Assembly (NCBI GenBank): GCA_028285685.1
Contig: JANQOR010000038.1
Location: 1 to 64,000, forward strand
From: Cyclobacteriaceae bacterium
GTDB taxonomy: Bacteria > Bacteroidota > Bacteroidia > Cytophagales > Cyclobacteriaceae
DNA length: 64,000 nucleotides
Direction: 5' to 3'
A program made the position numbers and the translations under genes. A model generated the notes under the pieces. That model saw only the letters and a list, made by a program, of their open reading frames with translations, was not told the origin of the DNA and ran no database searches. Of this stretch, positions 37,160-46,781 are shown piece by piece; position 1 is the first letter of the stretch; every line of letters begins with the position of its first letter.

Positions 37160-38107
37160 ATGAGTAAAATCCTTATTGTCGGTGCTTGCGGTCAGCTTGG
37201 AACGGAATTGACGATCAAGCTGAGAGAGCTAAAGGGGAACGACAATATAATAGCAACAGATCTCAGGGAACCTGTTAGCCTCATTGCTGATGGGCCATTT
37301 GAAAAGCTGGATATTCTGGACAAGACTCAATTTCATATACTTCTCAAGAAATATGAAATAAAGGAGGTTTATCACCTTGCTGCTGTATTATCTGCTAAGG
37401 GTGAGCAAGACCCACAGTTCGCCTGGCACCTGAACATGGAAAGTCTTATGACAATTCTGGAAGCTGGAAGGGAAATGTTGCAGAAGATCTATTGGCCTAG
37501 TTCTATCGCAGTTTTTGGACCGAGTACTCCAAACCAAAACACTCAACAAGACACGGTCATGGATCCTAATACCGTTTATGGAATAAGCAAGCTTGCTGGC
37601 GAGCGCTGGTGCGAGTATTATCATAAAAAGTACGGGGTTGATGTGAGAAGTCTGAGGTATCCGGGACTGATTGGCTACAGGGCTTTGCCCGGCGGTGGCA
37701 CCACCGATTACGCCGTTGACATTTTTCATAAGGCCATCACGGGAGATTCATTTGAATGTTTTCTGAGTGAGAACACAATATTGCCTATGATGTATATGGA
37801 TGATGCGGTTAAAGCAACCATTGACTTGATGGAAACACCAGCAGAAAATGTCAAAGTAAGAAGTAGCTACAATGTGGCAGCAATGAGTTTCTCCCCGTCA
37901 CAAATTACCGAGGAAATTCAGAAGTACTATCCCGATTTTATCACAACGTATTCACCTGATTTTAGGCAGAAAATAGCCGAAAGCTGGCCTGCCAGCATCG
38001 ATGACACTGTTGCCAGGACGGATTGGGGTTGGAAAAACGACTTTAATCTGACTAAAATGGTGGATACAATGCTCAGGCACTTAAAGCGGGAAATGGTTTT
38101 TGATTAA
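37160..38107 (+). CDS. tdh: L-threonine 3-dehydrogenase, short-chain (epimerase-like) type
   Basis: 315 residues from ATG 37160. NAD-binding GACGQLG (8-14), DLRE after strand 2, and the catalytic Ser114/Ser115 with Tyr140 and Lys144 (YGISK), as in extended SDR enzymes. The pattern YHLAAVLSAKGEQDP and PGGGTTDYAVDIFHKA matches the UDP-galactose-epimerase-like threonine dehydrogenases known from Cytophaga/Flavobacterium. It oxidises L-threonine to 2-amino-3-ketobutyrate, the Kbl substrate; kbl lies divergently next door. TTG 37136 upstream is less likely. An AAAGCAA/TTGCTTT stem right after the stop could be a weak terminator. Confidence 0.9.
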   Translation: MSKILIVGACGQLGTELTIKLRELKGNDNIIATDLREPVSLIADGPFEKLDILDKTQFHILLKKYEIKEVYHLAAVLSAKGEQDPQFAWHLNMESLMTILEAGREMLQKIYWPSSIAVFGPSTPNQNTQQDTVMDPNTVYGISKLAGERWCEYYHKKYGVDVRSLRYPGLIGYRALPGGGTTDYAVDIFHKAITGDSFECFLSENTILPMMYMDDAVKATIDLMETPAENVKVRSSYNVAAMSFSPSQITEEIQKYYPDFITTYSPDFRQKIAESWPASIDDTVARTDWGWKNDFNLTKMVDTMLRHLKREMVFD

Positions 38108-38149
38108 AGCAATTTTGCTTTTCTTTCCGCACGATTTAACTAACCAACC

Positions 38150-38938
38150 ATGGAAACCTACAATAATCTTCTTTTGGAGCTGAATGAAGGAATTCTCACG
38201 ATTACGATCAATCGTGAAAGTAAGATGAATGCGCTCAATCAAGAGACGATGCGCGAAATAGGGGAAGCTTTTAACTATGTACAGGATAACCCAAAAGAAG
38301 TGAGAGGTGTTATTTTGAAAGGTGCTGGGGAGAAAGCTTTTGTTGCGGGTGCGGACATAAGTGAGTTTTCAGGATTGAATGAGCTAAACGCACGAAAATA
38401 TGCAGAGGAAGGTCAGGAGATTTTCCAATCCATAGAGGATTGTCACACACCTGTAGTTGCAGTTATAAATGGCTTTGCACTTGGTGGAGGCTGTGAGCTT
38501 GCCATGGCGGCACATATGCGAGTGGCGACTAGGTCAGCTAAATTCGGTCAACCTGAAGTGAATCTAGGTCTAATTCCCGGGTATGGAGGTACGCAGCGTT
38601 TGACTCAATTGATCGGAAAAGGTAGGGCTTTTGAATATTTGATGAGCGCCGACATGCTCTCAGCGGAAACAGCGCTGGAATTTGGGCTTGTTAACCATGT
38701 AGAGGAGGATATTGAGGCCGCAACCAAAAAGGCAAATGAGATTCTATCGAAGATTGCAACGAAGGCTCCAGTTGCAATTGGACTAGTTGTTGATTCTGTG
38801 AATGCTAACTTTGAAGCTGGGTCAAATGGCTATCAAACAGAGGCAAACTCTTTTGCCAGATGCTTTGCAACCGAGGATTTTAAAGAGGGAGTCGATGCCT
38901 TTTTGAGTAAGCGTCCAGCCAATTTTAAAGGGGAGTGA
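38150..38938 (+). CDS. Enoyl-CoA hydratase/isomerase family protein
   Basis: 262 residues, crotonase fold. Oxyanion-hole motifs GEKAFVAGADISEF and INGFALGGGCELAMA, with both catalytic glutamates in place (GGGCELA and FGQPEVNLGLIPG, where Glu precedes VNLG). This fits a genuine enoyl-CoA hydratase acting in fatty acid or related acyl-CoA breakdown, but exact chain-length preference cannot be read. The flippase gene starts three bases after its stop, although functions seem unrelated. Confidence 0.9.
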   Translation: METYNNLLLELNEGILTITINRESKMNALNQETMREIGEAFNYVQDNPKEVRGVILKGAGEKAFVAGADISEFSGLNELNARKYAEEGQEIFQSIEDCHTPVVAVINGFALGGGCELAMAAHMRVATRSAKFGQPEVNLGLIPGYGGTQRLTQLIGKGRAFEYLMSADMLSAETALEFGLVNHVEEDIEAATKKANEILSKIATKAPVAIGLVVDSVNANFEAGSNGYQTEANSFARCFATEDFKEGVDAFLSKRPANFKGE

Positions 38939-38941
38939 ACT

Positions 38942-40426
38942 TTGTCTTTGCTCAAAAAGCTAGCAAGTCAAACCGCAGTTTATGGATTAAGTAGTGTTCT
39001 GGGAAGAACACTTAATTATCTACTTGTCCCGCTCTATACTTCTGTCTTCGCTCCAGGCGAGTATGGAATTGTGACCGAGCTATATGCTTACGTGGCCTTC
39101 CTAAACATTTTTTACATCTATGGCTTGGAGACCGCCTACTTCAGGTTTGCCTCTAAATCTAATGGTCAAAATGCCTTTAACATCGCGTTTACGAGCATAC
39201 TGATTTCATCTTTCTTTTTCTCAGGTGGTATTTTCCTTTGTTCAGGAGAAATTGCGGCTATACTTAACTACCCGCAGCAGGGTAACTTCATTAGATGGCT
39301 CGCATTGATTCTTGCGATTGATGCCATTGTTGCCATTCCATTTGCAAAACTCAGACAAGATGGAAAGGCCTTTGTTTTTGCCACTTTCAAACTCTCAAAT
39401 ATTTCGCTTAATATTGGATTGAACCTCTTTTTTCTTGTTTTCTGTCCCTGGTTTCTTGCCGACAAATCTGAGCATTTTCTGGTTTCTATATACAATGCCG
39501 AACTGGGAGTTGGTTACGTCTTTCTGTCCAATCTTATCGCAAATGCGGTTTACCTGATTTTTTTCATTCCTACCTGGGTGAAGACAAGATTGACCATTCA
39601 CTTAAAGGAATGGAAGAGCATGATGCAGTATGCCTGGCCAATCTTGATCATTGGGTTTGCTGGGGTAACGAACGAAATGTTGAGCAGAGCTCTTCTGAAA
39701 TATCGACTTCCGGAAGATTTTTATCAAGGGTATGACAACCTTGAGATACTTGGGATTTTTGGCGCATGCTACAAACTATCTATTTTTATGACACTTGCAG
39801 TACAGGCATTTAGGTATGCATTTGAACCCTTTTTCTTCGCAAGAGCTTCGGACAAGGACTCGCTTGAGCTATTCAGCAAGATCATGACTTGGTTTGTAAT
39901 TTTTACTTCTTTCAGCTGGTTAGCTGTTACTGTGTCTCTTCCATACATTGGACCAATTTTTCTTAGACAAACGAGCTATCTGCAAGCATTGGACGCGGTA
40001 CCCTTTCTCCTTGGCGGTGGTATGTTTCTAGGAATTTTCTATAATCTGTCTCTTTGGTACAAATTAACAGATAAAACCAGGTACGGCGCTGTGATCACCA
40101 CCATAGGTGCAATTATTACCTTTTTTCTTAATTGGACCTTAATACCGGTCTTTGGCTATATGGGAAGTGCTTTCGCAACCTTCTCATCGTATTTGACTAT
40201 GGTGGTCATCTCATTCTTTTGGGGAAGAAAACACTATCCTGTGCCGTACAATGTGCCTAAAATCTTGTTCTACATTGGTTTGGCAGGAATCGGAATTGTA
40301 TCCCTCAATCAACTTCAAGAATCTATTGTAGGCGCTATTTTGATCGTTTTAATCTTCCTAACTTTGGCGCTTCTTTTAGAAAGACGAGCATTTATAAGTC
40401 CAAGAGCAACGGAAAACAACCGATAG
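38942..40426 (+). CDS. Polysaccharide flippase-like membrane protein (MOP superfamily)
   Basis: 494 residues from TTG. About 12-14 transmembrane helices; N-terminus SQTAVYGLSSVLGRTLNYLL and the LVPLYTSVFAPGEYGIVTEL (20) motif are typical of the Wzx-like branch of Bacteroidota. It would move lipid-linked glycans across the inner membrane. It is followed after ten bases by a sugar-phosphate nucleotidyltransferase, which supports a role in surface polysaccharide assembly. Confidence 0.88.
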   Translation: MSLLKKLASQTAVYGLSSVLGRTLNYLLVPLYTSVFAPGEYGIVTELYAYVAFLNIFYIYGLETAYFRFASKSNGQNAFNIAFTSILISSFFFSGGIFLCSGEIAAILNYPQQGNFIRWLALILAIDAIVAIPFAKLRQDGKAFVFATFKLSNISLNIGLNLFFLVFCPWFLADKSEHFLVSIYNAELGVGYVFLSNLIANAVYLIFFIPTWVKTRLTIHLKEWKSMMQYAWPILIIGFAGVTNEMLSRALLKYRLPEDFYQGYDNLEILGIFGACYKLSIFMTLAVQAFRYAFEPFFFARASDKDSLELFSKIMTWFVIFTSFSWLAVTVSLPYIGPIFLRQTSYLQALDAVPFLLGGGMFLGIFYNLSLWYKLTDKTRYGAVITTIGAIITFFLNWTLIPVFGYMGSAFATFSSYLTMVVISFFWGRKHYPVPYNVPKILFYIGLAGIGIVSLNQLQESIVGAILIVLIFLTLALLLERRAFISPRATENNR

Positions 40427-40436
40427 CTAACTATCC

Positions 40437-41435
40437 ATGAATTTAATAATCCCAATGGCCGGAGTAGGCAAACGTCTTCGGCCCCATACCCTCACGACAC
40501 CTAAACCTCTTATTCCTGTTGCTGGCAAGCCAATTGTGCAGCGACTGGTGGAGGATATTGCCAGAGTGATGCCTGAATCGATTGACAGGATCGGGTTCGT
40601 CATTGGTGATTTTGGAGAAAGCGTAGAAGATCAACTTAAAGAAATTGCGGTGGGAGTGGGTGCAGAAGCTTCCTTTTTTATACAGGAAACGGCTGAAGGA
40701 ACTGCACATGCTATAGCCTGCGCAAATGAACTATTGGAAGGCAAAGTGACGGTCGCGTTTGCAGATACCCTTTTCAGAGCAGACTTCAGTCTAAATCCTG
40801 AAGATGATGGAATCATTTGGACGAAGAAAGTAGATGATCCGAGTGCTTTTGGTGTGGTGAAAACCTCAGCTGATGGAGTCATCACGGATTTCATAGAAAA
40901 ACCCGAGGAATTTGTTTCAGACCAGGCCATCATTGGAATCTACTACTTTAAAAAGGGTGAGGATCTCCGAAATGAAATCAATTACCTAATCGAGCACAAT
41001 ATCCGGGGTGGCGGCGAATTTCAGCTGACAATGGCTTTGGAAAGCATGAAGGATAAGGGGGTGAATTTTAAGATCGGTGTTGTAAATGATTGGCTGGATT
41101 GTGGAAACAAAGCCATAACCGTTGAATCTAATTCCAGGTATCTTGGTTTTCTTTCAGGTGAAAATCTTATTGATGACTCCGCAAAGGTTGAGAACTGTGA
41201 GATTTTGCAGCCAGTGTTTATTGGAAGCAATACCATAGTGAAAAATTCAAGGGTAGGACCGAATGTGTCGATAGGTTCCAACTGCGAAGTAACAAATTCA
41301 TCTATTTCCGAGTCATTAATACAAAATAACACTAAGCTAGAAGGCGTTAATTTTGCTAACTCGATGATTGGAAACTTCGTTAAACTGACGGGCGATCCAA
41401 AATCGGTTAGTTTGGGTGACTATTGCGAATGGTAA
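40437..41435 (+). CDS. Sugar-phosphate nucleotidyltransferase
   Basis: 332 residues. N-terminal NTP-transferase motif IPMAGVGKRLRPHTLTTPKP, substrate lysine in FIEKPEEF, and Asp in DWLDCGNK. The C-terminus (about 240-332) has hexapeptide-like repeats (VFIGSNTIVKNSRVGPNVSI) forming a left-handed helix. It resembles glucose-1-phosphate thymidylyl/uridylyltransferases; the nucleotide and sugar are not certain. The stop overlaps the next ATG (TAATG). Confidence 0.9.
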   Translation: MNLIIPMAGVGKRLRPHTLTTPKPLIPVAGKPIVQRLVEDIARVMPESIDRIGFVIGDFGESVEDQLKEIAVGVGAEASFFIQETAEGTAHAIACANELLEGKVTVAFADTLFRADFSLNPEDDGIIWTKKVDDPSAFGVVKTSADGVITDFIEKPEEFVSDQAIIGIYYFKKGEDLRNEINYLIEHNIRGGGEFQLTMALESMKDKGVNFKIGVVNDWLDCGNKAITVESNSRYLGFLSGENLIDDSAKVENCEILQPVFIGSNTIVKNSRVGPNVSIGSNCEVTNSSISESLIQNNTKLEGVNFANSMIGNFVKLTGDPKSVSLGDYCEW

Positions 41436-43147
41436 TGCGGACATCAGTATTAGTTTTTTCAATCTTGATCATTTCGATCTCTGCTTTTTCTCAAAAGAAG
41501 AAATCGAGAGAGCTTCATGTTATTCCACAAAGCCAGGAGGACTCCGTTCAGTTTGAAGTCGTGATCGTAGAAGCAGAAAAACAGCTGATACTTGAGAACT
41601 ATGCTAAGGCCCTGGAAAGCTTCATGAAAGCACTTGAGATGAACTCGCAAAGTGCAGCGGTTAACTTCAAAATCGCGGAGGTTTTAACAAAGAGTAAGGA
41701 AGGCCAAAAAGCAATACCCTATAGCCTGCGAGCTATTGAACTACAACCTAACAATAAATACTATCAGCTTGCTTTAGCGAGACTCTATCAAAGTGTTGGA
41801 TATTTTGTGGATGCTACCAAAACCTATGAGAAAATACTGCTGCAGTATCCATCCGACGAGTCAACCCTGTACGAGTTAGCAGAGCTTTATCAAAACCTTG
41901 GAAAGGTTGAGGATATGTTCAAGACATTCGACAGGATTGAGGAACAATTGGGCGTTAAGCTTGAAATTGTAAGGGAACGTCAGCGAATCCTGATGAAAAA
42001 CAAAGATCTGGACGGAGTGATCGCTGAATACAAAAAGTTGATAGATGCTTATCCTAATGAGAATGCCTATAGAATAGAACTGATCGATTTTCTTATACAA
42101 AATAATCGAGGCGAGCAGGCGAGCAGGGAGATTGAAATTTACGAAGAAGAAAAGTCATCCACCTCTAGAATCACGCTTTTAAAGAGTGAATTGGCCTGGA
42201 TGTCAGGTGAGAAAGGAATGGCATTCGAACTGCTGGAGGAGGCTTTTGAAACTAGTGCTCTGGATTTTCAAACAAAATTCCAAATTCTGACTAACTATCT
42301 TTCAATGTCAACCAGTCCAGAGGAAAAAGAAAGAATCAGTGCAATTTCTAAAAATCTGGCTGACGGCAATCCGGATGAATATAAGGCGCAAGCATTTGTA
42401 GGTGATCTTCTCTATCAGAATGGTGACATGCAAGCATCCGTTGACTATTACCTGAGAGCCATTCAAATAAGTCCAGCGAATTTTTCAGTGTGGCAAAACA
42501 TCATCACCGTAGAAGCAGAGCTGAACAACTATGACAGTGTCGTTGTTCACGCGGAAAGAGCATTGGAGTACTTTCCAAATCAGGCAATGCTATACTATTT
42601 TGCTGGCACTGGTTATTTAATAAAAAAAGATTACAAAAAGTCAATACGGGCCTTGGAGCAGGGTAGAAAATATACCATAGATCCAGATCTACTTACAGTA
42701 TTTTATGGACAACTGGGAGATGCATTCAATGGTCTGGAGGATCATGAGAAATCTGATCGATCTTATGACAAGGCGCTGGAAAATAAGCATGATAACGATC
42801 ATGTGCTCAACAACTACAGCTACTTTCTGTCTTTGCGAAAGAAGGATCTTGATAAGGCTTTGGAAATGTCCACGAAGCTGGTAGAGGGGCACCCTGAAAA
42901 TCCGACATATCTGGATACTCATGGTTGGGTGCTCTACACAAATGGTCAGTTCAAGGAATCTAGGAAATTTTTGGAGAAAGCTGCTTCGCTAGAAGAAGAC
43001 GGCACGATAGTCGAACACTATGGAGATGTACTATTCCAGTTGGGAGACATCGAAAGTGCTATTTCTCAGTGGGAAAAAGCCCGTTCTTTAGGGGGTGCGT
43101 CAGAAAATATTGACAAAAAAATAGCTGATCGAAAGCTGTATGAATAA
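41435..43147 (+). CDS. Exported TPR-repeat protein
   Basis: 570 residues from ATG 41435, which overlaps the previous stop; upstream TTG/ATG codons at 41423 and 41429 are possible. Signal peptide (ILIISISAFSQ), then about ten TPR units through the whole length (e.g. YAKALESFMKALEMNSQSAA, near 55-75, and NNYSYFLSLRKKDLDKALEM near 470). No other domain. It overlaps the DUF4292 lipoprotein gene by eight bases. The protein is probably a periplasmic scaffold in an envelope pathway. Confidence 0.88.
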   Translation: MRTSVLVFSILIISISAFSQKKKSRELHVIPQSQEDSVQFEVVIVEAEKQLILENYAKALESFMKALEMNSQSAAVNFKIAEVLTKSKEGQKAIPYSLRAIELQPNNKYYQLALARLYQSVGYFVDATKTYEKILLQYPSDESTLYELAELYQNLGKVEDMFKTFDRIEEQLGVKLEIVRERQRILMKNKDLDGVIAEYKKLIDAYPNENAYRIELIDFLIQNNRGEQASREIEIYEEEKSSTSRITLLKSELAWMSGEKGMAFELLEEAFETSALDFQTKFQILTNYLSMSTSPEEKERISAISKNLADGNPDEYKAQAFVGDLLYQNGDMQASVDYYLRAIQISPANFSVWQNIITVEAELNNYDSVVVHAERALEYFPNQAMLYYFAGTGYLIKKDYKKSIRALEQGRKYTIDPDLLTVFYGQLGDAFNGLEDHEKSDRSYDKALENKHDNDHVLNNYSYFLSLRKKDLDKALEMSTKLVEGHPENPTYLDTHGWVLYTNGQFKESRKFLEKAASLEEDGTIVEHYGDVLFQLGDIESAISQWEKARSLGGASENIDKKIADRKLYE

Positions 43148-43880
43148 GCTCTTTTTTTACTTACTAATAGGATTTCTTTTTCTTGCATCTTGCAAGAGAA
43201 ACACAGCTCTTTTGTCTGGTAACAGAGAAAAATTGGAAATTATTGATCCACAATTTGAATATCTAACATCTAAGGCCAAATTCAAATTTGATCACGACAA
43301 CAAAAAAGTTTCCGCGACAGCGAATTTCCGGATAAGAAAAGACAGTATCATTTGGGTTTCGGTTACTCCAGGTCTTGGACTAGAAGTGGCAAGAGTTCTC
43401 GTTGATAGGAACCATGTATTTGTTCTGGATAAGGTCAACAAGGAGTATTACGAGTATACTTTTAATGAACTTTCACATCAATATGGATTCGATTTCAGTT
43501 TCGATCTGATTCAATCTGTTATTCTTGGCAATCTCTCGGAGCCTTATCAAAATCAAAGACTTGAAAAAACTGATTCCTATTTCTCATACCAATCAAAAAA
43601 AGGACAGTACAACTTCAGCAATTTCATTGGGGCGAAATCACACAAACTCGAAAAAGTGGAGGTCGTTGATGATTCAACGAAAAACACAATTTCCGTAAAT
43701 TACCGTGATTTTGTGGTGGTGGATAAGGAGGTATTTCCAAATGAAATATCTGCCGTGATTGACTATGAATCAGAACTTAGACCCAATACTGAAATCGACA
43801 TTTCCTATAATAAATTTGTTATCGAACAAATCCCGCTATCGTTCCCTTTCAAAGTTCCTAGTAGGTATGGCAGGAAATAA
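43140..43880 (+). CDS. DUF4292 lipoprotein (LolA/LolB-like fold suspected)
   Basis: 246 residues. Lipobox FLFLASC gives Cys18. The pattern YLTSKAKFKFDHDNKKVSAT, RIRKDSIIWVSVTPGLGLEVAR and the following beta strands fit DUF4292 of Bacteroidota, whose strand order resembles lipoprotein carriers. Outer-membrane lipoprotein handling is inferred from fold similarity only. It is embedded between a TPR protein and an EnvC-like gene with overlaps on both sides. Confidence 0.85.
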   Translation: MNKLFFYLLIGFLFLASCKRNTALLSGNREKLEIIDPQFEYLTSKAKFKFDHDNKKVSATANFRIRKDSIIWVSVTPGLGLEVARVLVDRNHVFVLDKVNKEYYEYTFNELSHQYGFDFSFDLIQSVILGNLSEPYQNQRLEKTDSYFSYQSKKGQYNFSNFIGAKSHKLEKVEVVDDSTKNTISVNYRDFVVVDKEVFPNEISAVIDYESELRPNTEIDISYNKFVIEQIPLSFPFKVPSRYGRK

Positions 43881-45060
43881 GGTCATTGGTCTATTTCTGA
43901 TACTAGTATTATTTACTCCCCTTCACTCCATCGCTCAAAAAACTAAGAGTGAGCTAGAAAAGGAGAAAAAGGAAAATTTAAAAAGGATTGCGGAAGCAGA
44001 ACGGATCCTGGAAGAGACGGCGTCTCAAAAACAAGTTACTCTCGGCCAGCTTCAGGCACTAAATCAGCAGATTAAAGCACGACAATCGCTGATCAACTCC
44101 ATTGCTTCGGAAATTAAGATTCTGGATGTCGAAATTTCCGATTTGAGCATTGTCGTTGCAGCACTTCAAAATGACCTTAAAAATCTGAAAGAAGAGTACT
44201 CAGAGCAGATCTATGCTTCCTATAAATCAAATAAGGGAAATAGTCGGCTTATGTTTCTCTTCTCTGCTAAAAATTTCAATCAACTGATTCAGCGGCTGAA
44301 ATACCTTGAGCAATACGGTGAGGCAAGACGGTTACAAGCTGAACAGATTGATGAGGTAACAAAGGAGTTAAGCACCCAAAGAAGCCAGGTTCAAGCAAAA
44401 CGATCCGAACAGCAGATTTTGCTGAACCAACAGATTCGTGAAAGCAGGAAACTAGCCAATTCCAAACAAAAACAGTCAGCTCTTATTGCTCAGCTCAGCA
44501 AAAGAGAACGTCAACTTCGAAAAGAAGTGAATGACAGAAAGAAAGCAATAGAGAAGCTAAATACACTGATTGCTAGTATTGTTGAATCTGAAGTGGAAAA
44601 ATCCAGATCTGTTTCCACGGCGGTTTCAGCAAGTGAGGCTGAACTTTCAAGGTTGTTTGAATCCAACAAAAACAAGATGGCCTGGCCTGTCAGTTCCGGA
44701 TTTATAACTTCCAAATTTGGTAAGCAGCAGCATCCTGTCCTGAAGAGAATTACGATTATTAATGATGGTGTTGGGATACAGACAGAAAAGGACACAAAGG
44801 TGAAGGTAGTATTCGACGGTGTCGTAACCCAAATAGCTGTTATCGAAAGCATGCATAATATTGTCATTGTGAGACACGGGGACTACTACACTGTGTATGC
44901 AAGACTTAAATCGGTCAATGTGACAAAAGGACAACGTGTTAGTACGGATGATGTAATTGGCGAGGTGTACACAAACAAGGATGGCATTTCCGAATTAGAG
45001 TTCCAGGTGTGGAAGGAAAGGACCAAATTGGATCCTGAAAAGTGGCTTGCGTTGAAATAA
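43867..45060 (+). CDS. EnvC-like murein hydrolase activator (degenerate LytM/M23)
   Basis: 397 residues from ATG 43867, giving a signal peptide (ILVLFTPLHSIAQ). A long coiled coil (about 20-265) precedes a LytM domain (about 280-397, VSSGFITSKFGKQQHPVLKR...). The zinc ligands of active M23 peptidases are lost: the HxGxD position reads NDGVGI, YAHL reads YARL and HLHFEV reads ELEFQV. This matches EnvC, which activates amidases rather than cutting itself. It overlaps the DUF4292 gene by 14 bases. A longer frame from 43759 runs inside that gene and is not the start. Confidence 0.9.
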   Translation: MAGNKVIGLFLILVLFTPLHSIAQKTKSELEKEKKENLKRIAEAERILEETASQKQVTLGQLQALNQQIKARQSLINSIASEIKILDVEISDLSIVVAALQNDLKNLKEEYSEQIYASYKSNKGNSRLMFLFSAKNFNQLIQRLKYLEQYGEARRLQAEQIDEVTKELSTQRSQVQAKRSEQQILLNQQIRESRKLANSKQKQSALIAQLSKRERQLRKEVNDRKKAIEKLNTLIASIVESEVEKSRSVSTAVSASEAELSRLFESNKNKMAWPVSSGFITSKFGKQQHPVLKRITIINDGVGIQTEKDTKVKVVFDGVVTQIAVIESMHNIVIVRHGDYYTVYARLKSVNVTKGQRVSTDDVIGEVYTNKDGISELEFQVWKERTKLDPEKWLALK

Positions 45061-45099
45061 TAGTTAACAAACCGCTGTAAATGTCCGTTTTTAAATACC

Positions 45100-45107
45100 T
45101 ATCTTTG
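45100..45107 (+). promoter_or_regulatory. -7 box of tatA
   Basis: TATCTTTG matches TAnnTTTG fully; the -33 element is weak. Start site expected near 45110-45115, about 15-20 bases before the ATG. Confidence 0.55.
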
Positions 45108-45128
45108 ATGTTCTAAATAACTAAAGCA

Positions 45129-45326
45129 ATGCAGACAGTACTATTATGGATGCCCGGTGGTTGGGAAATGCTGATAATCGCACTCTTTATTTTAGTATTC
45201 TTTGGTGCTAAGAAAATTCCTGAAATAGCACGTGGCATGGGAAAAGGGATAAGGGAGTTTAAGGATGCTACTAAGGAAATAAAGAACGAAATTGACGAAG
45301 GAGTCAAGGAAGAGCCCAAATCTTAA
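45129..45326 (+). CDS. tatA: Twin-arginine translocase subunit TatA/E
   Basis: 65 residues: one N-terminal membrane helix ([21 protein letters not shown]) with the FGAKKIPE hinge, then an amphipathic helix ([16 protein letters not shown]) and an acidic tail. This is the TatA/E layout for the pore-forming component of Sec-independent export of folded proteins. No tatC is nearby. It starts its own transcript. Confidence 0.93.
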   Translation: MQTVLLWMPGGWEMLIIALFILVFFGAKKIPEIARGMGKGIREFKDATKEIKNEIDEGVKEEPKS

Positions 45327-45356
45327 GTTTGTTTCGTTAATCACCCACCTGATTTT

Positions 45357-46733
45357 ATGCTCTCAATTTTTTTCCGGAAAATAACCTGTGTGTTGTCCCT
45401 CGGCATATCTGTGTGCCTATGGGCGCAGGAAGAGGAGCTCGTATATGACTTTATTCCGGACAATACATACGAAGAAGTTGCTGATCGAATCCAATGTATT
45501 GAAGGAGAAATTCCGTTGAACTTCAACCAGCGAGTGATGGCATTCGTGGATTATTTCTCGGTGCGGAACAGGGAATACACACGTGATATTATTCGTAGAA
45601 AAGAACTTTTCTTTCCGATATTTTCTGAGACATTGGAAAAGCATGGCTTACCGGATGAACTGAAGTATCTGTCCATTGTGGAATCTGGTTTAAGACCAAA
45701 CGCCATTTCGAGAGCAAATGCGGTAGGCCTGTGGCAATTCATCTCTTCCACAGGAAAGATGTATGGCTTAAGGAATGGGTGGTATATAGATGAGCGAATG
45801 GATCCATACGAGGCGACAGATGCAGCTTGTAGACACCTCAAAGATCTGTACAGGATGTTCGATAGCTGGGAGCTGGCACTAGCTGCTTATAACTGTGGAC
45901 CTGGAAACGTTAGAAAAGCTATTCGCCGAAGCGGATACAAAAGAAAATTTTGGGAGATATATAGGTATCTTCCAAGGGAGACTCGATCATACGTACCTCA
46001 ATTTGTAGCAATAACTTATCTATTCAACCATCTTGATTTACATAACTTCGAGGATGCTCCACAGGAATTCACGCCCTTATGGGACACCGTTCTGGTAAGT
46101 CAGTATTTTCACCTGGAAACTTTTGGTAACCAGGTCGGTGCATGCCTGGAGGACCTACTCAAGCTAAATCCACAAATTAAAAGAGGAGCTCTGCCTGAAG
46201 GAACTCGCAATTTTGCCCTCCGAATTCCCGATGACTTAAAAGCTGAAGTGGTATCTAATCGCAAGCAGTTGTACGACACCGCATCCAAAGTCGGTAAGAA
46301 GGAATTAGAATATTTAGCTAGAAATACTCCGGGCAGTACCTATGGAAGAAAAAAACTCGTTTACAGAGTTCGTAGCGGTGATGTTTTGGGAACCATTGCT
46401 AGGAAATATCATGTAAGAATCTCTGATCTTAGAGCTTGGAATGGGATAAGGGGGAGTATGATCAGAATTGGACAGAGACTTAATATTTGGGTGCTTCCTA
46501 ACTACAATGAGCAGACAAAAAAATTGTATACAGTTGATTTACCTGAGGCGGTAAAAAATGAAGATAAGGTAGTTGTGAAGGATGGGCAGCAAATCTACAA
46601 AGTTCGTTCAGGGGATTCGTTGTGGAGTATTAGCAAAGAAAATAATACTACAATTGAGAAGCTCAAATCGGTCAACAAACTTGCGTCAAATATGATCAAG
46701 CCTGGCCAATCTCTAGTAATCCCGCTTAAGTAA
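45357..46733 (+). CDS. mltD: Membrane-bound lytic transglycosylase with two LysM domains (MltD-like)
   Basis: 458 residues with a signal peptide (GISVCLWAQ). SLT domain with catalytic Glu109 (LSIVESGLRPNA), then AVGLWQFISSTGKMYGL and ALAAYNCGPGNVRKA, all family hallmarks. Two C-terminal LysM modules (about 335-380 and 410-457; e.g. YKVRSGDSLWSISKENN) bind peptidoglycan. It cleaves glycan strands to 1,6-anhydro ends in the periplasm. It lies downstream of tatA and the EnvC-like gene in a wall-remodelling cluster. Confidence 0.93.
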   Translation: MLSIFFRKITCVLSLGISVCLWAQEEELVYDFIPDNTYEEVADRIQCIEGEIPLNFNQRVMAFVDYFSVRNREYTRDIIRRKELFFPIFSETLEKHGLPDELKYLSIVESGLRPNAISRANAVGLWQFISSTGKMYGLRNGWYIDERMDPYEATDAACRHLKDLYRMFDSWELALAAYNCGPGNVRKAIRRSGYKRKFWEIYRYLPRETRSYVPQFVAITYLFNHLDLHNFEDAPQEFTPLWDTVLVSQYFHLETFGNQVGACLEDLLKLNPQIKRGALPEGTRNFALRIPDDLKAEVVSNRKQLYDTASKVGKKELEYLARNTPGSTYGRKKLVYRVRSGDVLGTIARKYHVRISDLRAWNGIRGSMIRIGQRLNIWVLPNYNEQTKKLYTVDLPEAVKNEDKVVVKDGQQIYKVRSGDSLWSISKENNTTIEKLKSVNKLASNMIKPGQSLVIPLK

Positions 46734-46781
46734 TTCTTAACCTCTGTATGGATAAGTTTGTTGAACTTCTTATAAGTTAAT

